NCBI GenBank assembly: GCA_937980645.1
Contig: CALJPQ010000011.1
Coordinates: forward strand, 1 to 64,000
DNA from: an uncultured Saprospiraceae bacterium
GTDB lineage: Bacteria > Bacteroidota > Bacteroidia > Chitinophagales > Saprospiraceae
DNA length: 64,000 nucleotides
Direction of reading: 5' to 3'
Below, one piece after another: positions 57,525-64,000 of the stretch (the first letter of the stretch is position 1; each line of letters begins with the position of its first letter). A program made the translations under genes and the position numbers. The notes beneath the pieces are model-generated. The model worked only from the letters and a program-made list of their open reading frames with translations. It was not told the DNA's origin and ran no database searches.

Positions 57525-57974
57525 ATGCTTTCCGTTCAATCCGACACCTATTTCATGCAGCAAGCGCTGGCCGAAGCCCAGCGCGCTTATGAAAGCGGCG
57601 AGGTGCCGGTGGGCGCCGTTATTGTGAGCGAGGGCCGCATCATCGCGCGGGCGCACAACCAGACGGAGCAGCTGACCGATGTAACAGCCCATGCCGAGAT
57701 ACTGGCCCTGACGGCGGCGTCGAACCATTTGGGCAGCAAGTATCTAGCTACGTGCACGCTGTACGTAACGCTGGAACCGTGCGTCATGTGCGCGGGCGCG
57801 CTGGCCTGGGCACAGCTGGGGCGATTGGTGTACGGAGCCTCCGACGACAAGCGCGGCTTCATGCGCTATGGCGGAAAAAACCTGCTGCACCCAAAGACAC
57901 GCGTGGAGATGGGTGTGTTGGAAGAAGAAGCCATGCGGCTGCTAAAGGCATTCTTCCGGGCAAAACGCTCGTAA
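57525..57974 (+). CDS. tadA: tRNA-specific adenosine deaminase
   Basis: 149 residues from the ATG at 57525, which gives the usual TadA N-terminus (DTYFMQQALAEAQRAYESGEVPVGAVIV). A GTG at 57486, 2 nt after the box-like TACCTTAG, would add 13 residues and cannot be excluded. The enzyme converts wobble adenosine 34 of tRNA-Arg to inosine. The zinc and catalytic motifs are intact: HAEILAL with the proton-shuttle glutamate, and PCVMCAGAL with two cysteine ligands. It is convergent with the small membrane protein gene 22 bp away. Confidence 0.95.
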   Translation: MLSVQSDTYFMQQALAEAQRAYESGEVPVGAVIVSEGRIIARAHNQTEQLTDVTAHAEILALTAASNHLGSKYLATCTLYVTLEPCVMCAGALAWAQLGRLVYGASDDKRGFMRYGGKNLLHPKTRVEMGVLEEEAMRLLKAFFRAKRS

Positions 57975-57996
57975 ACTCCGCTGCCGGCCAACGGCT

Positions 57997-58467
57997 TCAA
58001 ACCGTCCCTCGATTGCGCGTGCGCCACACAGAGATGAGTAGGCGCACGGCAAACACTGGCGCGGCGATGAAGCTGCCTACGCCGAAAAAGAGCATTTCGG
58101 CCCAGATGTATTCTTCTACAGCCTTTTTGCGCTCCAGCGGAAGGTGCCCGGTCAGGCCGTCCCAAGTGTTCTCTTCAATATAGACCATGAAGCCATTGAC
58201 GGCCTCCACCAGCACAAAGGTGAGCGGGAACATCAGTAGGAAGAGTGCCACTTTCACTTCCTGGGCCCGTGCAATAAAGGTGTGCGGCAGTAGAAAGGTG
58301 TAGCGTGTCAGTGTAATGAGCGCTACAATGAAGATGATATTCCAGCGCTCAAAAGGCCACACGTACATGGCTTTGTGAATGGGCCAGAGCACTGCCCAGG
58401 CCAATACGGCTGTCAGGAGCCACCAGATAAATTCTAAACCGAGCATGTAACGCTGTTGCACCGTCAT
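57997..58467 (-). CDS. Four-helix membrane protein coupled to a sodium symporter
   Basis: 156 residues from the ATG at 58467, preceded by the strong ribosome-binding site GGAGGAG; a GTG 30 bases upstream lies inside the symporter gene. There are four hydrophobic segments (FIWWLLTAVLAWAVLW, IIFIVALITLTRYTFLL, VALFLLMFPLTFVLVEAVNG and MLFFGVGSFIAAPVFAV). The symporter TGA overlaps this ATG (ATGA), so the two are translationally coupled. I do not recognise the family. It may be an accessory subunit of the transporter (inference). Confidence 0.75.
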   Translation of the reverse strand: MTVQQRYMLGLEFIWWLLTAVLAWAVLWPIHKAMYVWPFERWNIIFIVALITLTRYTFLLPHTFIARAQEVKVALFLLMFPLTFVLVEAVNGFMVYIEENTWDGLTGHLPLERKKAVEEYIWAEMLFFGVGSFIAAPVFAVRLLISVWRTRNRGTV

Positions 58468-59945
58468 GTTGTCTCCTCCACAGAAGTATCGTGCCACCGA
58501 TTTTCTTGAGGTTGGTGAGGCGTTAGTAGCGATACCACCACCATCGCCAGAAGGCTGGCTGCGAAGCCGTAGAGCATGGCCGGCACCTGCGCCATTTGTT
58601 CCAAAAGACTCCCTTCCCCCTCGAACAAATCTTCATGGCCGGCGCTCCAATGGCTGGCCAACGCCCACACCACAACGCCAGCTATCATAGAAGCCATGGC
58701 GCCCGCCGCTGTGGAGCGCTTCCAGTACAGCCCAGCCAGTAGGGGCGTGAAAAGGGAAACTAAGCTGAAGGCCGACGATTCGCCTACCAGCTCGTAGATG
58801 TTGTTGCGCATGAGCGCCATGGCGCCCGTAACCATGGCCACTCCTACCACCGATATGCGCATGATACGCAGCAGCTGGGCGTCGTTGAGGCTGCCGTAAA
58901 GCGGTTTTATCAGGTTCTCTCCGATGACGGTGGCCGGGGCCAGCAGGGCGCCCGAGCAGGTGCTCAAAATGGCCGACAGCAGGGCGCCAAAGAACAAAAT
59001 CTGCGTCCACAGCCCGGTGTGTTGCAGCACCAGATGCGGGATCATCATCTGTGCCTCGTCGCCTTCCGAAAGTTCCGGATACAGCAGACGTCCACAGTAG
59101 GCAATGATGAGCGGCAGTGCCGCCACGCTCAGGTACATGACCGACGACGTGTAGCAGGCATTTACCGAAGCACGCTCGGTACGTGCTGCCATCACGCGCT
59201 GAAATACATCCTGCTGCGGGATGCTACCCAGCCCAATGGTCATCCAGGCTGCCAGCCAGTGCAAAATAGGCACCGGCTTCGCCTCCGGCCAAAACCGGAA
59301 AAAATCCGCCGGCGCTGCCTCCCGCATCACCTCAAAGCCACCCACCTGAAGCACCAACTTGACTGCCAGAAACGTCAGGCCAACGATGATGGCTATGGTC
59401 TGGACAAACTCCGTTACCGTTACCGACCACATGCCGCCCACATACGTGTAGGCCAGCACCAACGTGGTGCATATCAGCACACCATACACTTTTTCCAGAC
59501 CACAAACAGCTTGCAGAATGATGGCCAGAGCAATCAGCTGCGCAGCAATCCAGCTGAAATACGAGGGCACCATGAACAGGGCCGACACCAGCTCCGTGCG
59601 CCGGTTGTAGCGCAGCCGAAAAAAGTCGCTGAACGTGTATAGATTGCGCTTGTACAACGGGCGTGCAATGAGCAGGCCCGACAAAAACAGACACAGTGCA
59701 GCGCCCATAGGGTCTTCAATAATGCCCGACACGCCGTGCGAGATGAACTCAGAAGATGCGCCCATGACCGTTTCAGAGCCGAACCACGTGGCAAACAGCG
59801 CGCAAGCCGCAATGAACATGGGCAAATTTTTGCCCGCCACCACAAAGTCCGCTGTCGTTTTCACCCGCCGGGCAGCCCACCAGCCTACGGCTAAGGTGCC
59901 CAACAGATACAGCGCAATGAAAATGAGGAGCGTCGGGTTTTGCAT
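58464..59945 (-). CDS. Sodium:solute symporter (SSS family)
   Basis: 493 residues from the ATG at 59945; upstream in-frame codons give no sensible extension. About 13 membrane helices with family motifs (FVVAGKNLPMFIAACALFATWFG, FSDFFRLRYNRRTELVSALF, WMTIGLGSIPQQDVFQRVMA) suggest a proline/pantothenate/sugar-type sodium symporter. The substrate is unknown. It lies 113 bp downstream of the GH53 galactanase on the same strand, so uptake of galactan breakdown products is a reasonable guess. It is coupled to the small membrane protein that follows. Confidence 0.9.
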   Translation of the reverse strand: MQNPTLLIFIALYLLGTLAVGWWAARRVKTTADFVVAGKNLPMFIAACALFATWFGSETVMGASSEFISHGVSGIIEDPMGAALCLFLSGLLIARPLYKRNLYTFSDFFRLRYNRRTELVSALFMVPSYFSWIAAQLIALAIILQAVCGLEKVYGVLICTTLVLAYTYVGGMWSVTVTEFVQTIAIIVGLTFLAVKLVLQVGGFEVMREAAPADFFRFWPEAKPVPILHWLAAWMTIGLGSIPQQDVFQRVMAARTERASVNACYTSSVMYLSVAALPLIIAYCGRLLYPELSEGDEAQMMIPHLVLQHTGLWTQILFFGALLSAILSTCSGALLAPATVIGENLIKPLYGSLNDAQLLRIMRISVVGVAMVTGAMALMRNNIYELVGESSAFSLVSLFTPLLAGLYWKRSTAAGAMASMIAGVVVWALASHWSAGHEDLFEGEGSLLEQMAQVPAMLYGFAASLLAMVVVSLLTPHQPQENRWHDTSVEETT

Positions 59946-60058
59946 CTTACAACAGGCATTGACAGGAGCAGGGCGGCAAAGGTAGTACCTGCACCCGTAG
60001 CATTCGGCGCCATAAACTGCACAAAAGGTCTTCCGGTTCGCGGCTTTCCTGCCATATT

Positions 60059-61162
60059 TCAATCTGGTTTGAACACCCGTAGCGCTGGTAGTGCCCGGTG
60101 GTCAAAGTCGAACAGGGCCTGATTTTCCCACGGTGAGCCGTCGGTGGCTGTTGGCCCTTTCCAGGCAGTCCACTCGGCCCCCCAGTAGCACAAGCCGGCA
60201 CCTCTGGGGGTCTCCTGCACGATAGCTTTTATTTTTTTCAAAAAATCCCGCTGTCCCTGTGGCGTGGCGGGGTATTCGGGCAGGATGAGTTGTTCGGGCA
60301 GGCCTACGAGGTTGGTCGTCCAGTCGTTCCAGCCCAAGGTGAATGGGTAGGCCGTTTCAGCAATAACAACGGGCTTGTGCCGGGCCAGTTGCTTTAGTGT
60401 GGTTTGCAGTAGCGACAGGTTTTTGCCATGCCAGATGGGATAATACGACAGGCCGATGAGGTCGAAGTCCAGGTCAGCGACCTGCTGAAAGAATCCGTCG
60501 GCGTTTTCGATGCCGGCGAAGTGCAACAGGATTTTGGATGTTGGCGATGCCGCCCGAACGGCCTGAGCTGCTGTGGAAAGCAGTGTCCGGAACTGCTGCG
60601 GGTGCAAGGCCAGATGCCCGGCGGGGTGCAGGAATCCGCTGTTGATTTCGTTGCCCAGCTGGATGATTTCCGGCTGGAGCCGCTCGGCCACGTGTCGTGT
60701 GTATGCGTGCACGCTGTCTTTCAGGCGGGCAAAGTCGAGCGATTGCCAGCGGGCGGGCATTTCCTGGCGGCCTGGGTCGGCCCAGGTATCGGAGTAGTGC
60801 AGCGCGAGCCAAAGGCGAAAACCCATGGCCCTCAAGCGCTGGCAGAACGCTTCCACTTCTTCGAGGCCGGAGTGTCCGTTCTGCGGGTCCACCCACAGGC
60901 GTAGGCGGATGGTATTGACGCCACTGGATTGGAGGATTTCCAGAAAATCGCCTGGCCGACCGTCTTGGGTGTAAAAGGTGGGCCAGCTGGCTTCCATTTC
61001 CGGATATTTGGAAATGTCGGCAGCGGCGATGAACGCCATGGTATCGAGCGGCTCGGGCGATGGCGCCGGCTCCTGGCCCCGCTGGCACGACCACGAAAGG
61101 CACAGCGATAAAGCCAGGGCGAGCATTTTTCGCCAACGGGGCAAAACGGTATGGGAAGGCAT
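60059..61162 (-). CDS. GH53 arabinogalactan endo-beta-1,4-galactanase lipoprotein
   Basis: 367 residues from the ATG at 61162; an internal ATG just before LALALSLCLSWSC is an alternative start for the lipoprotein signal. The family 53 barrel starts at FIAAADISKYPEMEASWPTF. The acid/base is in QLGNEINSGF and the nucleophile in VVIAETAYPF, both glutamates. VNTIRLRLWVDP and LHYSDTWADPG are further family motifs. It cleaves beta-1,4-galactan side chains of pectin at the cell surface. The SSS transporter downstream and possibly the divergent TonB-dependent receptor fit a galactan-use role (inference). Confidence 0.92.
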   Translation of the reverse strand: MPSHTVLPRWRKMLALALSLCLSWSCQRGQEPAPSPEPLDTMAFIAAADISKYPEMEASWPTFYTQDGRPGDFLEILQSSGVNTIRLRLWVDPQNGHSGLEEVEAFCQRLRAMGFRLWLALHYSDTWADPGRQEMPARWQSLDFARLKDSVHAYTRHVAERLQPEIIQLGNEINSGFLHPAGHLALHPQQFRTLLSTAAQAVRAASPTSKILLHFAGIENADGFFQQVADLDFDLIGLSYYPIWHGKNLSLLQTTLKQLARHKPVVIAETAYPFTLGWNDWTTNLVGLPEQLILPEYPATPQGQRDFLKKIKAIVQETPRGAGLCYWGAEWTAWKGPTATDGSPWENQALFDFDHRALPALRVFKPD

Positions 61163-61165
61163 GCG

Positions 61166-61174
61166 CAAAGGATA
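61166..61174 (-). promoter_or_regulatory. -7-like box 3 nt before the GH53 gene
   Basis: TATCCTTTG on the minus strand (TA and TTTG separated by three instead of two bases), then CGC and the ATG, as for guaB. Confidence 0.3.
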
Positions 61175-61347
61175 TTATTGGTATGTGCAAAAATAGCGGA
61201 CTGTGGCCGAGACAGATGCTTTCCGGGCATTTGGGTAAAATTTTCCAAATTTGGCGGCTCTGGGTTTCTGCCCTACTTTCGCCCGACTTTTTGGTCAAAA
61301 AGCGTTTCATTTTATTTTATCCATTCACAACAAAACTGTTCTGCGTT

Positions 61348-63921
61348 ATGAAGCAAATCAACACTCTTCTGCTCCTCGGGCTGCTGTGGGGCCTTTCACT
61401 GGCGGGCTTGTACGCCCAGGGAACTGTCAAGGGCAAGGTTACCGACGAGTCCGGCAATCCGTTGGTAGGCGTTACCATTTACGAGCGAGGCACAACGAAT
61501 GGTACTATTTCAGCTTGGGATGGGGCCTATTCGCTTCGCGTCAGTCGGTCGGATGCAACGCTGGTATTTTCCTACACGGGCTATGCCACCCAGGAAGTGC
61601 CGGTAGATGGTCGTTCGGAGATCAACGTGCAGATGCGGGAAGGCCTGGTATTGGAAGGCGTGGTCATTGTAGGCTCGCGCGCACTTAACCGCTCGGTAAC
61701 CAATTCGCTGGTACCTATTGACGTGCTCGATGTGCGCCAGCTCATGGCTACACAGGGCCAGTTGGACGTCAATCAGATGCTCCAGTATGCCGCGCCGTCG
61801 TTCAATGCCAACCGCCAAACGGGCGCCGATGGGGCTGACCACGTGGACCCGGCTACGCTGCGCGGCCTGGGGCCCGACCAGACGCTCGTGCTCATCAACG
61901 GTAAGCGCCGCCACCAGTCGAGTTTAGTCAATATTTACGGCACGCGCGGGCGCGGCAACACAGGCACCGACCTGAACGCCATACCCGCTGCGGCCATTGA
62001 GCGCATTGAAATCCTGCGCGACGGTGCCTCGGCGCAATACGGCTCTGACGCCATTGCGGGGGTTATCAACATTGTGCTCAAAGAGAACGTCAACGAGTTC
62101 AACGGCAACGTCAACGTCGGGGCGCATTTAGCCAAAGACAACCCCGAACGCAGCACTTTCGACGGCGAAAACCTTCAGGTCAATGGCAACTACGGCTTCC
62201 GCATCGGCGAGGGCGGCTTCGCTAACTTCACGGTGGACTACTGGTCGCGCGGGCATACCAACCGCTACGACCCCTCCCTGTACCGCCGCAAATTCGGCGA
62301 CGCGCAAGGCACCAACTTCGCCACCTATTTCAACGCCGCTGTGCCGCTGGGCAAAGACGTATCGCTGTACGCTTTTGGCGGCTCCAACTTCCGCCAGACT
62401 AACGCCTACGCCTGGAGCCGCGACCCGAACACCGAGCGCAATGTGGACGCCATTTACCCTAACGGCTTCGACCCCATCATCGCCTCCGATATCACCGACC
62501 GCAGCATGAGTGTGGGCGTGCGCGGCGCACTGAACAACTGGAACACCGACCTCAACTACACGGTCGGCCTCAACCGCTTTCACTACTACGGACGCGGCAC
62601 CCTCAACGCCAGCCTAGAAGAACGCTCGCCCACCGAATTCGATGATGGCGGCTTCCAACTGCGCCAGAACACCGCCAACCTCACCTTTAGCCGCTTCTTC
62701 CGCGACTGGCTCAACGGCACCAACATCGCCTTCGGCGCCGAACATCGCTTAGAGAACTACCAGATCTTCGCCGGCGAAGAAGCCTCCTGGCGCACCTATG
62801 GGCCGGTCTATTTCATCACTCCCGAAGGCGACAGCATCGCCCGACCCGGCGGCGCGCAGGGCTTCCCAGGCTTTGGGCCACAAAACGAAGTGAACGAAAG
62901 CCGCACCAATATCGCCGCCTTTGTGGACGGTGAATTCACCCTCTCCTCCACCTTCAGCCTCGGCGCTGCTGTGCGTTTTGAAAACTACTCCGACTTTGGC
63001 AACACACTCAACGGCAAACTGGCCGCTCGCTACAAACTCACCGACGGCCTGGCCCTGCGCGGCTCGGCCAGCACGGGCTTCCGCGCCCCGTCGCTGGCAC
63101 AGCTGTATTTCAACTCCGTTTATACCGACTTCGAGTCCGGCGTAGCGGTGGATAAGTTCCTGGCCAAAAACAACAGCCCCGTCACTCGTGCTTTAGGCAT
63201 TGAGCCGCTTAAAGAGGAAACTTCCGTCAACCTCGGCGCCGGCCTCACGTACAGCCGCCAGGGCTTTACGCTGTCGGCCGACTTTTACCGCATCCAAATC
63301 AAAGACCGCATTGTGCTGACGGGTGACTTTACCAACGACGACGACCAGATAGGCGGCATTCTGCGCGCGCTTAACGTGGGCAGCGCCCGCTTCTTTGCCA
63401 ACGCTATCAATACCACTACCAACGGCCTCGACCTCGTGGCTGCTTATAGCGGAACGCTCGGCGACGAACAGCGTTTCACCCTTACCCTGGCCGGCAACTG
63501 GAACCGCATGACCATTGACCGGGTCAACACCAGCCCTAAACTTGTCGGTAAGGAAGACTCCTACCTGAGTAACCGCGAAAAGCTGTTCATCCTCGCCTCC
63601 GCTCCGCCCATGAAGGGCAACCTCACGTTCGACTTGCACGGCCGCCGGCTGGGCCTCAATGCCCGCGTCAACTACTTTGCCCGCATCGAACTGGAAGATT
63701 ACATCGGCGAAATAGACGTGTACGACCCGCGCATAACGCTCGACCTCAGCCTCTCGTACCGCCTGTCGCCGCGCGTGCGCTGGACACTGGGCGGAGTCAA
63801 CGTCCTGAATGCCTACCCCACGCGGCAAGACCAGGAAACCGAGGGCGGCGGCCTGTACGACGCTGTGCAGATGGGCTTCAACGGCACGTTCCTGTTCTCC
63901 AGGCTGAACTTCCGGTTCTGA
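61348..63921 (+). CDS. TonB-dependent outer-membrane receptor
   Basis: 857 residues from the ATG at 61348, the start of a signal peptide ending LYAQG near residue 25. An N-terminal carboxypeptidase-regulatory-like domain (GTVKGKVTDESGNPLVGVTIYERG) is followed by the plug (residues 105-240, with TLVLINGKRRHQSSLVNIYG and EILRDGASAQYGSDAIAGVINIV). A 22-stranded barrel ends in LFSRLNFRF with the terminal Phe. The absence of a SusD partner argues against a SusC-type system; a substrate-specific receptor for a siderophore, vitamin or glycan is possible. It is divergent from the GH53 gene; a weak box TACTTTCG lies at 61274-61281. Confidence 0.95.
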   Translation: MKQINTLLLLGLLWGLSLAGLYAQGTVKGKVTDESGNPLVGVTIYERGTTNGTISAWDGAYSLRVSRSDATLVFSYTGYATQEVPVDGRSEINVQMREGLVLEGVVIVGSRALNRSVTNSLVPIDVLDVRQLMATQGQLDVNQMLQYAAPSFNANRQTGADGADHVDPATLRGLGPDQTLVLINGKRRHQSSLVNIYGTRGRGNTGTDLNAIPAAAIERIEILRDGASAQYGSDAIAGVINIVLKENVNEFNGNVNVGAHLAKDNPERSTFDGENLQVNGNYGFRIGEGGFANFTVDYWSRGHTNRYDPSLYRRKFGDAQGTNFATYFNAAVPLGKDVSLYAFGGSNFRQTNAYAWSRDPNTERNVDAIYPNGFDPIIASDITDRSMSVGVRGALNNWNTDLNYTVGLNRFHYYGRGTLNASLEERSPTEFDDGGFQLRQNTANLTFSRFFRDWLNGTNIAFGAEHRLENYQIFAGEEASWRTYGPVYFITPEGDSIARPGGAQGFPGFGPQNEVNESRTNIAAFVDGEFTLSSTFSLGAAVRFENYSDFGNTLNGKLAARYKLTDGLALRGSASTGFRAPSLAQLYFNSVYTDFESGVAVDKFLAKNNSPVTRALGIEPLKEETSVNLGAGLTYSRQGFTLSADFYRIQIKDRIVLTGDFTNDDDQIGGILRALNVGSARFFANAINTTTNGLDLVAAYSGTLGDEQRFTLTLAGNWNRMTIDRVNTSPKLVGKEDSYLSNREKLFILASAPPMKGNLTFDLHGRRLGLNARVNYFARIELEDYIGEIDVYDPRITLDLSLSYRLSPRVRWTLGGVNVLNAYPTRQDQETEGGGLYDAVQMGFNGTFLFSRLNFRF

Positions 63922-63951
63922 CAAATCCTTTGCCCTACTGAAGGCGCAGCT

Positions 63952-63992
63952 AATAGCCGGGCAGACATCCGCTGTCCGGCTATTGTATTTTT
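63952..63992 (+). terminator. Terminator of the TonB-dependent receptor gene
   Basis: AATAGCCGGGCAG at 63952-63964 pairs with CTGTCCGGCTATT at 63972-63984 (one G-T), followed by GTATTTTTT. It lies 30 bp past the stop. Confidence 0.9.
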
Positions 63993-64000
63993 TATAGAAA

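Overview
The window looks like the chromosome of a Bacteroidota bacterium, probably from the Saprospiria/Chitinophagia side of the phylum. Most genes are GC-rich (high fifties percent by eye). The evidence is: many exported proteins with type IX secretion (T9SS) C-terminal sorting domains, including one gliding-motility type B domain; TAnnTTTG promoter boxes; a fused SecDF; a carotenoid hydroxylase; and SRPBCC, MBL-rhodanese and S74 proteins typical of the phylum. No rRNA, tRNA or CRISPR array was seen.

Layout. 1-18051 is ordinary host DNA: a DUF4397 protein cut by the window edge, a polysaccharide deacetylase, an EGF-like lipoprotein, an MFS transporter, a type B T9SS protein, a T9SS protein plus a 1470-residue repetitive S74-chaperone protein, a repeat lipoprotein, a Nudix-like protein, thrS, and an acyl-CoA synthetase with a Rieske oxygenase. 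18052-25538 is AT-rich and foreign. It holds four genes in one orientation separated by three GC-rich palindromic elements of 135-137 bp, arranged like integron gene cassettes but with no integrase in view. 25539-26526 is a complete IS5-family insertion sequence at the junction back to GC-rich DNA, followed by about 640 bp of decayed DNA with a second transposase remnant. 27169-30654 is an M19 dipeptidase-like exported protein of intermediate composition.

31089-63921 is host DNA again: lpdA; a tail-fibre-like protein followed by two zinc metalloproteases (M43 and M12B types); an MBL-double rhodanese sulfur enzyme; a T9SS carboxylesterase; an SRPBCC protein divergent from a CrtZ-like hydroxylase; secDF; an exported phosphodiesterase-like protein; an outer-membrane protein with a vanadium-haloperoxidase-like protein; a membrane protein coupled to a sodium symporter; divergent katG and oxyR with three palindromes between them; guaB; tadA; a second sodium symporter coupled to a small membrane protein; a GH53 endo-galactanase lipoprotein; and a TonB-dependent receptor.

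The most unusual system is the cassette-like array at 18295-25384. In three complete units the first 9 bases are an exact reverse complement of the 9 bases that begin the element at the other end of the same unit. The 9-mers differ from unit to unit, so the ends co-vary. This is the geometry of integron cassettes, but the core reads GTTRKCRGY rather than GTTRRRY. Two further patterns recur: TAnnTTTG-like boxes lying 1-6 nt from start codons, which suggests leaderless mRNAs, and operator-like repeats upstream of oxyR/katG and of the tail-fibre-like gene. GC values and residue numbers marked as approximate were judged by eye.
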